DNA of 64,000 nucleotides from the NCBI GenBank assembly GCA_946221915.1, contig CAMIKG010000002.1, positions 1 to 64,000 of the forward strand. The letters run 5' to 3'. The notes under the pieces are model-generated. The model saw only the letters and a list, made by a program, of their open reading frames with translations, did not search any database and was not told where the DNA came from. Source of the DNA: an uncultured Erwinia sp. Its GTDB lineage: Bacteria > Pseudomonadota > Gammaproteobacteria > Enterobacterales > Enterobacteriaceae. Below are positions 26,698 to 35,013 of the stretch, in pieces (positions within the stretch are counted from its first letter, which is position 1; each line of letters begins with the position of its first letter). A program made the translations under genes and the position numbers.

Positions 26698-27063
26698 TTA
26701 ACGCTCAAAAACAAAAATATCTCCGGCGGCAATTCCGCCGGGCCTTTCTCCCGCCAGATGCACCATCCCCGGTAATTCCGCCTGCTCAGCACCATTGAAA
26801 TTCAGCGTGATATGCCCCAGCTGACGTAAATTCAGCGAGGCAACATCGCCCACTGCGCTAACCCGGTAGCTCAGCTGATTAATGGTCAGCGTCTGGCCTG
26901 GCATCAACTCGCCGGTGAGTTCCCCCGGCTGATGTACCACGCTGTAGTCGGCAATATCCGCCGGGACTGGAGCGGCAAAAAGGATCAGTTTATTCTCTGC
27001 GAGAAATTCGCTGACGTATTTGCCGACCTGTAATACCCGCAGCTGATATAACACTTCAGGCAT
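26698..27063 (-). CDS. Glucitol/sorbitol-type PTS IIA protein (SrlB-like)
   Basis: 121 residues. Clear IIA-Gut family: YSVVHQPGELTGEL carries the phosphorylatable His44, followed by YRVSAVGDVASLNLRQLGHITLNFNG and ELPGMVHLAGE. It normally accepts phosphate from HPr and passes it to a IIB cysteine. It is the last gene of the pdxA2 operon and starts right at the permease stop. The matching IIB domain is fused to the kinase two genes upstream; no IIC or srlA-like gene is present. Confidence 0.9.
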   Translation of the reverse strand: MPEVLYQLRVLQVGKYVSEFLAENKLILFAAPVPADIADYSVVHQPGELTGELMPGQTLTINQLSYRVSAVGDVASLNLRQLGHITLNFNGAEQAELPGMVHLAGERPGGIAAGDIFVFER

Positions 27064-28092
27064 CTATTTATTCCCTTTGGTCACGGGGGAGGAGTGATGC
27101 GTACGGTGAGCGGTTTGCGCCTGTTCCACCGCTTCCGCGCTATCTTCCAGTGGCTGACGTTTCTTCAGCCGTTTATCCAGCCAGGCAATTAACAGCGGCG
27201 CAGTCAGCATGGTGATAATACTGGCGGTCGCCAGCTGTGCGGTGGCGGCATCAACATACACAGCTAATGACGGGTCAGCCTGCGCCACCATCGCGGGCGT
27301 CAACGCCGAACTGGCGGCAGTCGTACCGAGCGCAGCGCCCAGCGCAGTTTTCTTCTTTAAAAACAGGTTATAAGCGAAGTAGAAAATAATCCCGGTACAG
27401 GCGGAAATCACGCCGAGTAAAATACCGGAGAGACCCGCAGTAAACACGGTATTGATACTGGAATTCGCGCCGATAGCGAACGACATAATGATAATGATCA
27501 GCGGTTGCGCCGAGGCACACAGCTGTTTAAAGCGCTCATCCAGATTGCCCCACAGCATGCCGATCAGCAGCGGGATCAGCATCGACAGCAGGGCGGCAAA
27601 CGGGATATTCGCCAGCCCGCTGACGCCCAGCACCATCATGGTGACAAACGGCCCATCCTTAATACAGAACACCGAAATCGCCCCGGCGTCGCTGGCATCG
27701 CCATAGTTACTGCACAGGGCGATATACAGTGAGCTGTTGGAGCTGGTCAGGCAGGCCACCAGCGCCAGCGACGAAATGCCAATAAAACCGGCAGGACCAA
27801 ACCAGGCGCCAATCACCCACACCGCCAGCGCACCCGCGATGCATTTTAAGATCAGCAGTACCGAACCTTTATACAGTGGCAATCCAGCCTGGCGAATATT
27901 AATTGAGGTGCCGCAGATTAACAGAAATATACCCATCATTGCGCTGGAGCCGGTTTTAAATAAGGCGCTGGTGGGGCCGCCAATCGTCAGCACACTCGGA
28001 GCAAATGTATTCAGTAATATCGCCGCCAGCAGCGGAATAATAATCAGTCCGCCGGGCACTTTATTCATTTTGTCGAAAATAGCAATTTGCAT
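27064..28092 (-). CDS. KdgT-type (2-keto-3-deoxygluconate family) permease
   Basis: 342 residues, about ten membrane helices. Family features: KVPGGLIIIPLLAAILLNTF at the N-terminus, TSSNSSLYIALCSNYGDASDAGAIS mid-protein, and TTAASSALTPAMVAQADP near the end. Imports sugar acids by cation symport in the family. The ATG at 28092 is used because it opens the KdgT pattern, although the ribosome site is weak; a longer frame adds 18 odd residues. It lies between the kinase fusion and the IIA gene, where a PTS IIC would be expected. Confidence 0.85.
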   Translation of the reverse strand: MQIAIFDKMNKVPGGLIIIPLLAAILLNTFAPSVLTIGGPTSALFKTGSSAMMGIFLLICGTSINIRQAGLPLYKGSVLLILKCIAGALAVWVIGAWFGPAGFIGISSLALVACLTSSNSSLYIALCSNYGDASDAGAISVFCIKDGPFVTMMVLGVSGLANIPFAALLSMLIPLLIGMLWGNLDERFKQLCASAQPLIIIIMSFAIGANSSINTVFTAGLSGILLGVISACTGIIFYFAYNLFLKKKTALGAALGTTAASSALTPAMVAQADPSLAVYVDAATAQLATASIITMLTAPLLIAWLDKRLKKRQPLEDSAEAVEQAQTAHRTHHSSPVTKGNK

Positions 28093-28184
28093 AGGGTCAC
28101 TCACATACACAGGGTCAGGGAAAAAAGGACAACGACGTGCCCACACCCGCGGCGCGCGTGCGTCGTTATCTGCGTTTTAATGCC

Positions 28185-29906
28185 TTATGACTGCAGTGAT
28201 TCTTTATAAATATGGTCAATAATGGTGCTGATAATCTCTTCCGGGCCGGTTAATCCGCCTTTACCCACGCAGACCAGTCCGTTGTATTCGCCACCGATTA
28301 TGCGCACCATATCGGTTTGTGGGATAACGTAGTCAATCATTTCAATCCCGGCGGCACCCAGCTGCTTGAGGATATTGACCATGGTATCGCCGCCGGTCAT
28401 ATATAAGCCTTTTATTTCACCGTCAGCGCAGGCGAGCATTGCCTGAACAATTTCCGCCAGCCCTTTATTGATATTATCCGCCGCCGTGCCGGGGGCTAAA
28501 TCAAAGCGCTGCTCCTCCTGTTTTAAATCCAGCAGTCGGCCCGTTAGCGCCGATTCAAACAGGAACAGCGCGTTTCTGTGAGTGGTGACGCATTTTTTCG
28601 CCTGATGCACCACGCGCGCAATTTCGATTTCCGCCGAATTCTGTCTGTCGATCAGCAGCTCGGCATCTACCGGAATATGACAGACTCGCGGATCATGCTC
28701 GATCAGGTGGGTAAGCTGTTTTTTGGTGACCGCAGTGGCGCTGCCCGCGACGATCATGATCGAACCCTGCTGATCGTTCTGCGCCTGGGCGAAGGAAACA
28801 CGCTGTTGATCGGCGCGCATCAGGCTGCGGTTCATCGCCAGCCGTTCGGTAAAGGGGCCGGAATCGACCGCCAGCACGTTCCAGTTCAGAGACACCACAG
28901 CGCTGGCGATCGCGTCGACGTCATCAAGTGTGATGGCATCCACCACAATGACGCGCACGCCCTGTTGCTGCTGATCCAGCAGCGCTTGCTGGATCTCGTC
29001 TGCGCCTCTCATCACCTGCGACAGATTGATATGGCCCACTTTGTGATGGGTCTGCGCGGCCAGCAGCCCGGGCACCCAGGATTCGGTTACTGGTGTGCGC
29101 ACGTCTTTCGCCACATCGGTGCAGGAGAGGGCGACCGAATCAATTACCGAATAGCCACCGACCAGAATGCGCCGCGACTGTGGCATTGATGGCACCACCA
29201 CCGCCATGGTCTCCTGCGGCAGCAGTTCCAGCATGGCGTCAATTTCGTAACCGATACCGCCGCGCAGGGTGGTGTCGATACGCTTGGTAAAGTAGTGCGC
29301 ACCGCGCGCTTTCAGCTGCTGCACTGCGGTGCTGACCCGCTGCTGCGCCTCTGCTTTCGGCAGCGGACGGCTGTCGCTGCTCACCACCATCGCCGGATAC
29401 TCTTCCTGATTACGCGCAAACGAATCGCTGTCAAAGAAGGCGGCGGTCTTCAGGCCGCTGTGCGCCAGCAGCACGCCGACGGTGGTGGCGCCGGTAATGT
29501 CGTCGGCGACAATGCCCAGCCTGGCGCCTTCGCCAGCCGGATACACCATCTCGATACAGGCAGGCGTGACGCCAGAAACGTAGATATCTTCACGAATATA
29601 CTGCGCCAGCGGGCCGCTTTGCCCGGTAGGATGCAGGTTGATGGTCGGAATGCCGCGTTTGGGATACAGGCCGCAGCGCAGTGTGCCGCCGCAGTCGATC
29701 ACCATCATGCCGATCTCATCTTCTGGCGGTTCGCCGTGCTTAAACACATCCACCGCCGGCCAGCCTGTCAGCTCCGCCAGGCGATCAACTACCGGGGGAC
29801 GGATCCCGCCGGTGATATAAGCGATCTTCTTGCCCGCCGGGATGGTGACCGTTATCGGGCCACCCCAGCCTTTGCTGCCTTTGCTAATTAACAGATGTTT
29901 TTCCAT
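28185..29906 (-). CDS. Fusion: glucitol-PTS IIB domain plus four-carbon acid sugar kinase (DUF1537)
   Basis: 573 residues. Residues 1-125 match the IIB domain of SrlE: SKGWGGPITVTIPAGKKIAY, ITGGIRPPVVDRLAELTGW, and MVIDCGGTLRCGLYPKR with Cys72 and Cys78, one of which should be the phosphocysteine. From residue 130 a complete DUF1537 kinase follows: LGIVADDITGATTVGVLLAH, MVVSSDSRPL, KRIDTTLRGGIGYEIDA, VVPSMPQSRRI, and a C-terminal MTGGDTMVNILKQL with VCVGKGGLTG. DUF1537 kinases phosphorylate threonate- or erythronate-type acids with ATP. The next enzyme, PdxA2, is encoded 20 bp upstream. The frame is continuous; no stop or frameshift separates the halves. Confidence 0.9.
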   Translation of the reverse strand: MEKHLLISKGSKGWGGPITVTIPAGKKIAYITGGIRPPVVDRLAELTGWPAVDVFKHGEPPEDEIGMMVIDCGGTLRCGLYPKRGIPTINLHPTGQSGPLAQYIREDIYVSGVTPACIEMVYPAGEGARLGIVADDITGATTVGVLLAHSGLKTAAFFDSDSFARNQEEYPAMVVSSDSRPLPKAEAQQRVSTAVQQLKARGAHYFTKRIDTTLRGGIGYEIDAMLELLPQETMAVVVPSMPQSRRILVGGYSVIDSVALSCTDVAKDVRTPVTESWVPGLLAAQTHHKVGHINLSQVMRGADEIQQALLDQQQQGVRVIVVDAITLDDVDAIASAVVSLNWNVLAVDSGPFTERLAMNRSLMRADQQRVSFAQAQNDQQGSIMIVAGSATAVTKKQLTHLIEHDPRVCHIPVDAELLIDRQNSAEIEIARVVHQAKKCVTTHRNALFLFESALTGRLLDLKQEEQRFDLAPGTAADNINKGLAEIVQAMLACADGEIKGLYMTGGDTMVNILKQLGAAGIEMIDYVIPQTDMVRIIGGEYNGLVCVGKGGLTGPEEIISTIIDHIYKESLQS

Positions 29907-29925
29907 CTCTCAGCTCCCGGTGTGA

Positions 29926-30933
29926 TCACTGATGTTTCATTTTCCAGTAACGCGCGGCGACCAGCGTGGATTCCAGCATGCTCACGGTGCCCGCTTTGCC
30001 GGTGCCGGCAATATCAAAGGCGGTGCCGTGGTCGACGGAACTGCGCATAAATGGCAGGCCGAAAGTGATGGTGATGGAGCGTTCGAAGTCGAGGGTTTTA
30101 CAGGCGATATGACCCTGGTCGTGATACAGCGAGAGAATGGCGTCGTAGCGACCCTGTTTGCCAAGGTGGAATACGGAGTCAGCCGGTACCGGACCAATCG
30201 CGTTGATGCCCAGTTCCTGCGCCGCTTTTACCGCCGGGATAAGGTTCCTGGCTTCTTCATCACCAAACAGGCCGTTGTCGGAGGCATGCGGATTCAGCGC
30301 TGCGACGGCGATGCATGGGTTTTCAATTTTCAGCGCGGTAAATTCATGGTGAATTTGCTGTACGCAGGCCAGCACGCGCTCTTTACTGGCGTAGTCGCAG
30401 GCGGCTTTCAGCGCGATATGGCGACTGACGAAGAAGACGCGCAGTTTTTGCACATGGAACATGGTCAGGCCATAATCTGAGCGCGTTTCAACCTGATAAA
30501 TCTCGGTATGTCCCGGTAACTTACAGCCCGCCAGTTTGATCGCTTCTTTATGGATCGGGGCAGTGGACACTACATCAATCTGTCCTGCCATGCCCAGTTC
30601 GATGGATTTCATCACATAATCGAGTGACATTTTTCCGGCCAGCTGCTGCACCTTGCCCCACTCGATGCTGTCGCAGTCATAATTAGCGGTTTCCAGCACA
30701 TCCAGCGTGCCCCAGCTGAACTTCGCCTCCTGCGGGCTGGCGATTTTGTTGATCGGGAAGTTGCAGCCCTGGATTTTCATTGCCCGCTCGATAATTGGAA
30801 TGGAGCCAATCAGGAAGGGTTTGCACTCGTCGTAGACGCTTTTATCCATCATGGTCGCCACGGTGATTTCCGGGCCGATCCCGGCAGGATCGCCAATGGT
30901 GATAGCAACAACGGGTTTTTTCTCTGCGGACAT
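29926..30933 (-). CDS. pdxA2: PdxA2-type 4-phospho-threonate/erythronate dehydrogenase
   Basis: 335 residues. PdxA fold with metal-binding histidines in PGHTEIYQ (His142), NPHASDNG (His216) and YHDQGH (His271). PdxA2 enzymes oxidise and decarboxylate the kinase product to dihydroxyacetone phosphate. Pairing with a DUF1537 kinase, rather than with ksgA or surA, marks it as catabolic instead of pyridoxal synthesis. The ATG at 30933 has AGAGG six bases upstream. It is the first gene of the operon. Confidence 0.9.
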   Translation of the reverse strand: MSAEKKPVVAITIGDPAGIGPEITVATMMDKSVYDECKPFLIGSIPIIERAMKIQGCNFPINKIASPQEAKFSWGTLDVLETANYDCDSIEWGKVQQLAGKMSLDYVMKSIELGMAGQIDVVSTAPIHKEAIKLAGCKLPGHTEIYQVETRSDYGLTMFHVQKLRVFFVSRHIALKAACDYASKERVLACVQQIHHEFTALKIENPCIAVAALNPHASDNGLFGDEEARNLIPAVKAAQELGINAIGPVPADSVFHLGKQGRYDAILSLYHDQGHIACKTLDFERSITITFGLPFMRSSVDHGTAFDIAGTGKAGTVSMLESTLVAARYWKMKHQ

Positions 30934-30961
30934 AGGGGGCCTCTCTATGGTCAAAAATAAA

Positions 30962-30994
30962 TGTTCATATGTTCAGAGCTTATTCATATGAACA
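30962..30994. promoter_or_regulatory. Inverted-repeat operator before pdxA2 operon
   Basis: TGTTCATATG and CATATGAACA, perfect 10-bp arms separated by 13 bp, 29 bp before the pdxA2 ATG. Arms of this size at the promoter suggest a repressor site (DeoR/SorC-like proteins bind comparable repeats). No regulator gene for the operon lies next to it. Confidence 0.6.
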
Positions 30995-31024
30995 ATAAAG
31001 TTAACCTATAGGTGAGAAGAGAGA

Positions 31025-31040
31025 TGTGATTTTTGTCACG
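31025..31040. promoter_or_regulatory. CRP-like binding site before pdxA2 operon
   Basis: TGTGA-TTTTTG-TCACG matches the CRP consensus TGTGA-N6-TCACA with one mismatch. It lies about 90 bp before pdxA2 and fits a carbon-source operon with PTS parts. Confidence 0.6.
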
Positions 31041-31128
31041 TAAATGGGCTTTGTCAGGCGATTTACTCAGAAATGTGATGTGACATGTGTTCGGTGAATG
31101 GTTAAAAGTTCTGATCGTTGTGACAGGA

Positions 31129-31169
31129 AAAGCAGGCGTGCTCTGGCCGTGGGCAAGGGCTGCGCCTGC
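31129..31169 (-). terminator. Candidate terminator after rtcR
   Basis: On the minus strand GCAGGCG and CGCCTGC (7-bp perfect arms, long loop) end in TTTT, 22 bp after the rtcR stop. The long loop makes it uncertain. Confidence 0.35.
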
Positions 31170-31190
31170 CTGCGAGAAGACGGGGACAGG

Positions 31191-32783
31191 TTAACGGCGT
31201 TCCCGCGGTTGCTGGATCTCTTCCCAGCTCAGCGCAAAGCGTGCCAAATATTTACGTAAACGGTCGGCATCATTGGGCTGTTTTTTCTGCTGGCGTGAGA
31301 CGGCAAACAGACGGCGCCCGGCTTCAGAGAGTGATGCTGAAGCGCGGCAGATCTGCAGGACGGTATCAAGCTGACACTGATCGAACAGATCCCATTCTCC
31401 CTGAACAGGATGGTCGGGTAGCCCGGGATCGCTGTCCTGCCAGTTGGTGCGCAGGCGCAGGATCTCTTCTTCGGCCTGCTGCAGAGTGATCCTGCCCTGT
31501 TCCGCCAGGGTCGCCATTCGCGCCACCGAGGCGCTCAGTTCGCGGAAGTTACCGCGCCAGCTGGCTTCGCGTGAACAGGCAAACCGCAGATAGTGTTCTC
31601 TGGCATCGCGATCGAAACGCACCTGCGTCAGCTTGTGACGGGCAAAGCGCTGCAGTTCGTAATCGATGTTTGGCTCAATATCTTCCCGTCGTTCCGCCAG
31701 ACCCGGCAGACGGAAGGTCCACATATTGATGCGGGCATACAGATCTTCCCTGAAACGTCCCTCGGCGATCCACGCCTGCATATTGCGGTGAGTACCTGCA
31801 ATCAGCTGGAAATTACTGCTGACCTCTTTATCCGAACCAAAGGGGAAAAAGTGTTTCTCCTCAATAGCACGCAGCAGCATTGCCTGCTCATCGAGGCCAA
31901 GCTCGGCGATCTCATCCAGGAATAACATGCCGCCATCGGCTTCGCGCAGTAAGCCACTACGGGGCTGCTGAGCGCCAGTAAATGCGCCTTTCACGTGGCC
32001 AAACAGTGTCGACATCGCGTTGTCGCCGCGCAGTGTCGCACAGTTCACCGCGACAAAGCGTCCGCCAAGCTGATGGCGCGAGTGGCGTAGTTGATAAATA
32101 CGCTCCGCGAGGAAGGATTTGCCCGCGCCTGTAGGGCCAGTCAGCAGCATCGGCGCGTCAGAGCGTAGTGCGACACGTTCGATCTGATCAATCAGGGTGT
32201 TAAAGGTCGGATTACGGGTTTCGATGCCTGATTTCAGAAATGAGGTGGACTGCTGTTGTTCACTTTGAAAGCGGCTGGTCAGGGTGGCGTAGCGGCTGAG
32301 ATCGAGGTCGATAATTGAATAGCGCCCCTGTGGCGTTAGCGCTCCTTCTTTTCTGTCACCGGGAGAAGTCTGCAGCAGTTTAGCGGGCAGATAGTGTGCT
32401 TCGGTTAGCAGGAACCAGCAAATCTGCGCCACATGCGTGCCGGTGGTGATATGCACCAGATACTCTTCGTTTTCAGTATCAAAGCGGTAGTGCCTGGCGA
32501 AGTCGAGAAAGGTGCTGTACACCTCTTCAAAGTCCCAGGGATCGTTTAACGTGATCTCATTCAGCACCATTTCGGTATGCGGTGAGACTTTGGCGACATC
32601 CTCCGACACCTGCTGCGCCATGCCGCGATCGCGTTTCTGATGCAATAGCTCCAGCCGATCAACCTGCCACTCTTCCTGCTGGCACAGCGCCACTGTAGGT
32701 CGCCATTTCGTCCAGCGATTTTCCCGCTTGCCACGCTTATCCAGCGTAGTGCCGAGTATGCCTATCACAACCTGTTTCTTCAT
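31191..32783 (-). CDS. rtcR: RtcR, sigma-54 activator of RNA repair genes
   Basis: 530 residues. The N-terminal CARF-type ligand domain (1-185; VVIGILGTTLDKRG, HITTGTHVAQICWFLL) senses a nucleotide signal. The AAA+ domain has Walker A GPTGAGKS at 216-223, GAFTGA at 266-271 for sigma-54 contact and LFLDE at 287-291. A C-terminal helical DNA-binding region follows. Divergent from rtcB, whose promoter it should activate. Full length. Confidence 0.95.
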   Translation of the reverse strand: MKKQVVIGILGTTLDKRGKRENRWTKWRPTVALCQQEEWQVDRLELLHQKRDRGMAQQVSEDVAKVSPHTEMVLNEITLNDPWDFEEVYSTFLDFARHYRFDTENEEYLVHITTGTHVAQICWFLLTEAHYLPAKLLQTSPGDRKEGALTPQGRYSIIDLDLSRYATLTSRFQSEQQQSTSFLKSGIETRNPTFNTLIDQIERVALRSDAPMLLTGPTGAGKSFLAERIYQLRHSRHQLGGRFVAVNCATLRGDNAMSTLFGHVKGAFTGAQQPRSGLLREADGGMLFLDEIAELGLDEQAMLLRAIEEKHFFPFGSDKEVSSNFQLIAGTHRNMQAWIAEGRFREDLYARINMWTFRLPGLAERREDIEPNIDYELQRFARHKLTQVRFDRDAREHYLRFACSREASWRGNFRELSASVARMATLAEQGRITLQQAEEEILRLRTNWQDSDPGLPDHPVQGEWDLFDQCQLDTVLQICRASASLSEAGRRLFAVSRQQKKQPNDADRLRKYLARFALSWEEIQQPRERR

Positions 32784-32798
32784 CTTATATCCTGGGAT

Positions 32799-32828
32799 AA
32801 ATAACTTATCTTTCAGGATAAGTTATTT
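32799..32828. promoter_or_regulatory. Inverted repeat, probable RtcR upstream activating site
   Basis: AAATAACTTATC / GATAAGTTATTT, perfect 12-bp arms around a 6-nt centre. It lies about 130 bp upstream of the expected sigma-54 start, the normal distance for an enhancer site of a sigma-54 activator, and right before the rtcR gene, allowing autoregulation. Confidence 0.65.
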
Positions 32829-32917
32829 GCTCCTCTGTGAATATGCTTTTTCATTTTGATTAATTTAATGCTTTTAAATTCAATGAATTAATTTTTTATA
32901 GCGCTATTTTTAGTAAC

Positions 32918-32933
32918 TGGCACACGCCTTGCA
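32918..32933 (+). promoter_or_regulatory. Sigma-54 promoter of rtcB operon
   Basis: TGGCAC-ACGCC-TTGCA matches the -24/-12 consensus TGGCAC-N5-TTGCA exactly. Transcription should start near 32944. Confidence 0.9.
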
Positions 32934-32973
32934 ATTAATACAGGCATATCAAGTCAGAGAACTAATAGGGAAC

Positions 32974-34203
32974 ATGAGAATGATAAATGAATATCAATTG
33001 ATGCAAGCCGGTGACGGCGCGCCGGTAAAAATGTGGACTAATGGCGTGCCTGTTGAGCCTGAAGCGCGGGCGCAGCTACTGAATACGGCGAAAATGCCAT
33101 TTATTTTCAAACATCTTGCCGTGATGCCGGATGTGCATTTGGGGAAAGGCTCCACCATTGGCAGTGTGATCCCGACGCATGGCGCAATTATTCCCGCAGC
33201 TGTTGGCGTGGATATCGGCTGCGGCATGATTGCGGTGCGCACCTCGCTGACTGCGGCGGATCTGCCGGACAATCTGGCGGGCATCCGTAGCGCGATTGAA
33301 CAGGCAGTACCGCACGGGCGCACCACCGGCCGTTCGCGTCGTGATAAAGGGGCGTGGGAAACTCCACCGGAAGAGGCAAAGAAATTCTGGGCCGAACTGG
33401 CGCCACGCTTTAAGCGCCTGACCGATAAATATCCGGCGCTGCTGAAAACCAATAATTACCAGCATCTCGGAACATTGGGGACGGGCAATCACTTTATAGA
33501 ACTGTGCCTGGATGAACAGCAGCGCGTCTGGGTGATGCTGCACAGCGGTTCGCGCGGCGTGGGCAATGCCATTGGCACCCTGTTTATCCAGCTGGCGCAG
33601 CAGGATATGCAGCGCCATATCGCTAACCTTCCTGACCGTGACCTGGCCTACTTTGAAGAGGGCAGTGAATATTTCGCGGATTATATGGAGGCGGTAAGCT
33701 GGGCACAGGATTTTGCCAGCTATAACCGCCAGCTGATGATGAACCGGGTACTGGCGGTGTTGTCACGCATCATCAGCAAACCGTTTATCACCCAGCAGGA
33801 AGCGGTGAATTGCCATCACAACTATGTACAGCGTGAGAATCATTTTGGCGAGTCGGTGCTGGTGACGCGAAAAGGGGCTGTCTCGGCGCAGAAGGGGCAA
33901 ATGGGGATTATTCCCGGCTCGATGGGGGCGAAAAGCTTTATCGTACGCGGCCTGGGCAATAAAGAGAGCTTCTGCTCCTGCAGCCATGGCGCAGGACGAA
34001 CAATGAGCCGTACAGCGGCGAAAAAACGCTTTAGCATTGATGACCAGATTCGTGCGACGGCCCATGTCGAGTGCCGCAAAGACAGTAATGTGATCGATGA
34101 AATTCCGATGGCATACAAAGATATCGATGCGGTGATGGCGGCACAGTCATCGCTGGTGGAAATTGTTCACACCCTGAGACAAGTGGTGTGCGTAAAGGGA
34201 TAA
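32974..34203 (+). CDS. rtcB: RNA-splicing ligase RtcB
   Basis: 409 residues. Joins RNA 2',3'-cyclic phosphate or 3'-phosphate to 5'-OH ends using GTP and Mn2+. Key motifs: VMPDVHLGKGSTIGSVIPTH, VGVDIGCGM, LGTLGTGNHFIE, NCHHNYV and ESFCSCSHGAGR with the guanylylated histidine. The C-terminus AYKDIDAVMAAQSSLVE is nearly identical to E. coli. The start at 32974 follows AGGGAAC; the ATG at 32980 is an alternative. A longer frame from 32929 would begin inside the promoter and is rejected. Confidence 0.96.
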   Translation: MRMINEYQLMQAGDGAPVKMWTNGVPVEPEARAQLLNTAKMPFIFKHLAVMPDVHLGKGSTIGSVIPTHGAIIPAAVGVDIGCGMIAVRTSLTAADLPDNLAGIRSAIEQAVPHGRTTGRSRRDKGAWETPPEEAKKFWAELAPRFKRLTDKYPALLKTNNYQHLGTLGTGNHFIELCLDEQQRVWVMLHSGSRGVGNAIGTLFIQLAQQDMQRHIANLPDRDLAYFEEGSEYFADYMEAVSWAQDFASYNRQLMMNRVLAVLSRIISKPFITQQEAVNCHHNYVQRENHFGESVLVTRKGAVSAQKGQMGIIPGSMGAKSFIVRGLGNKESFCSCSHGAGRTMSRTAAKKRFSIDDQIRATAHVECRKDSNVIDEIPMAYKDIDAVMAAQSSLVEIVHTLRQVVCVKG

Positions 34204-34206
34204 AAA

Positions 34207-35013
34207 ATGAAAACAGGATTACATGGTGTGGATGATGGGATGCGCCAGCGCGTCTGTCAGGTACTGCGCGAAGTGGAAGAAAAATATCGGGTAAAAGTGC
34301 TTTATGCCTGTGAATCAGGCAGCCGCGGCTGGGGCTTTGCCTCGCCGGATAGCGACTACGATGTGCGTTTTATCTATGTCCATCCGCCGGAGTGGTACTT
34401 ACGCGTTGAGCCACAGCGCGATGTGATCGAGCTGCCGATCGACAGCACGCTGGACGTATGTGGCTGGGAATGGCGCAAGGCGCTGGGACTGCTGAAGCGC
34501 GCGAACCCGACGTTAATCGAATGGCTGGATTCTCCTGTGATATACCAGCAAGAGGATGCGCCTCTCGCGCAGCTACGGGATGCTGTGCCGCGTTACTTCT
34601 CGCCATTGCGCGCGCGCTGGCATTACCTGTCGATGGCGCGCAAGAACTTCCGCGGCTATTTGCAGGGGGAAACTGTGAGGCTGAAAAAGTACTTCTACGT
34701 GCTGCGGCCATTGCTGGCAGTGCAGTGGATAGAAGCCGGCAAGGGCGAGCCGCCAATGCGCTTTGCGGAATTGCTGGCGGGTACGGTAACAGACCCGGAG
34801 TTGCTGGCGGAAATCGAAATTCTGCTGGTGGCCAAGCAGCGTGCTGGTGAGGCGCAATATGGATCACGCATGCCAGCGATACATACCTTTATCCAGCAGC
34901 AGCTGGTGGAGGATAAGGAACGGCTGACGCTGCCGGATAATGATCGACGCGATTGCCAGGATTTGGATGCGTTGTTGTATCAGGTGGTGATGGAGAACGA
35001 AAAAAATGAGTGA
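34207..35013 (+). CDS. COG3541-type predicted nucleotidyltransferase in rtc operon
   Basis: 268 residues. Polymerase-beta-like nucleotidyltransferase signature: ESGSRGWGFASPDSDYDV, with Gly38-Ser39 and the metal-binding pair Asp50 and Asp52. A helical C-terminal part follows (ARWHYLSMARKNFRGYL, VRLKKYFYVLRPLLAVQWIE). Such proteins recur next to rtcB in RNA-repair operons and are presumed to add nucleotides to broken or processed RNA ends. It starts 3 bp after rtcB and occupies the place where rtcA lies in E. coli. Confidence 0.85.
   Translation: MKTGLHGVDDGMRQRVCQVLREVEEKYRVKVLYACESGSRGWGFASPDSDYDVRFIYVHPPEWYLRVEPQRDVIELPIDSTLDVCGWEWRKALGLLKRANPTLIEWLDSPVIYQQEDAPLAQLRDAVPRYFSPLRARWHYLSMARKNFRGYLQGETVRLKKYFYVLRPLLAVQWIEAGKGEPPMRFAELLAGTVTDPELLAEIEILLVAKQRAGEAQYGSRMPAIHTFIQQQLVEDKERLTLPDNDRRDCQDLDALLYQVVMENEKNE

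Noticed and set aside
31070..31090. Second CRP-like sequence (AAATGTGATGTGACATG)
   Set aside because: Right half-site is poor and overlaps no clear promoter.
32799..32828. Inverted repeat before rtcR taken as a terminator
   Set aside because: It is AT-rich, lies upstream of both divergent genes and at enhancer distance from the sigma-54 promoter.
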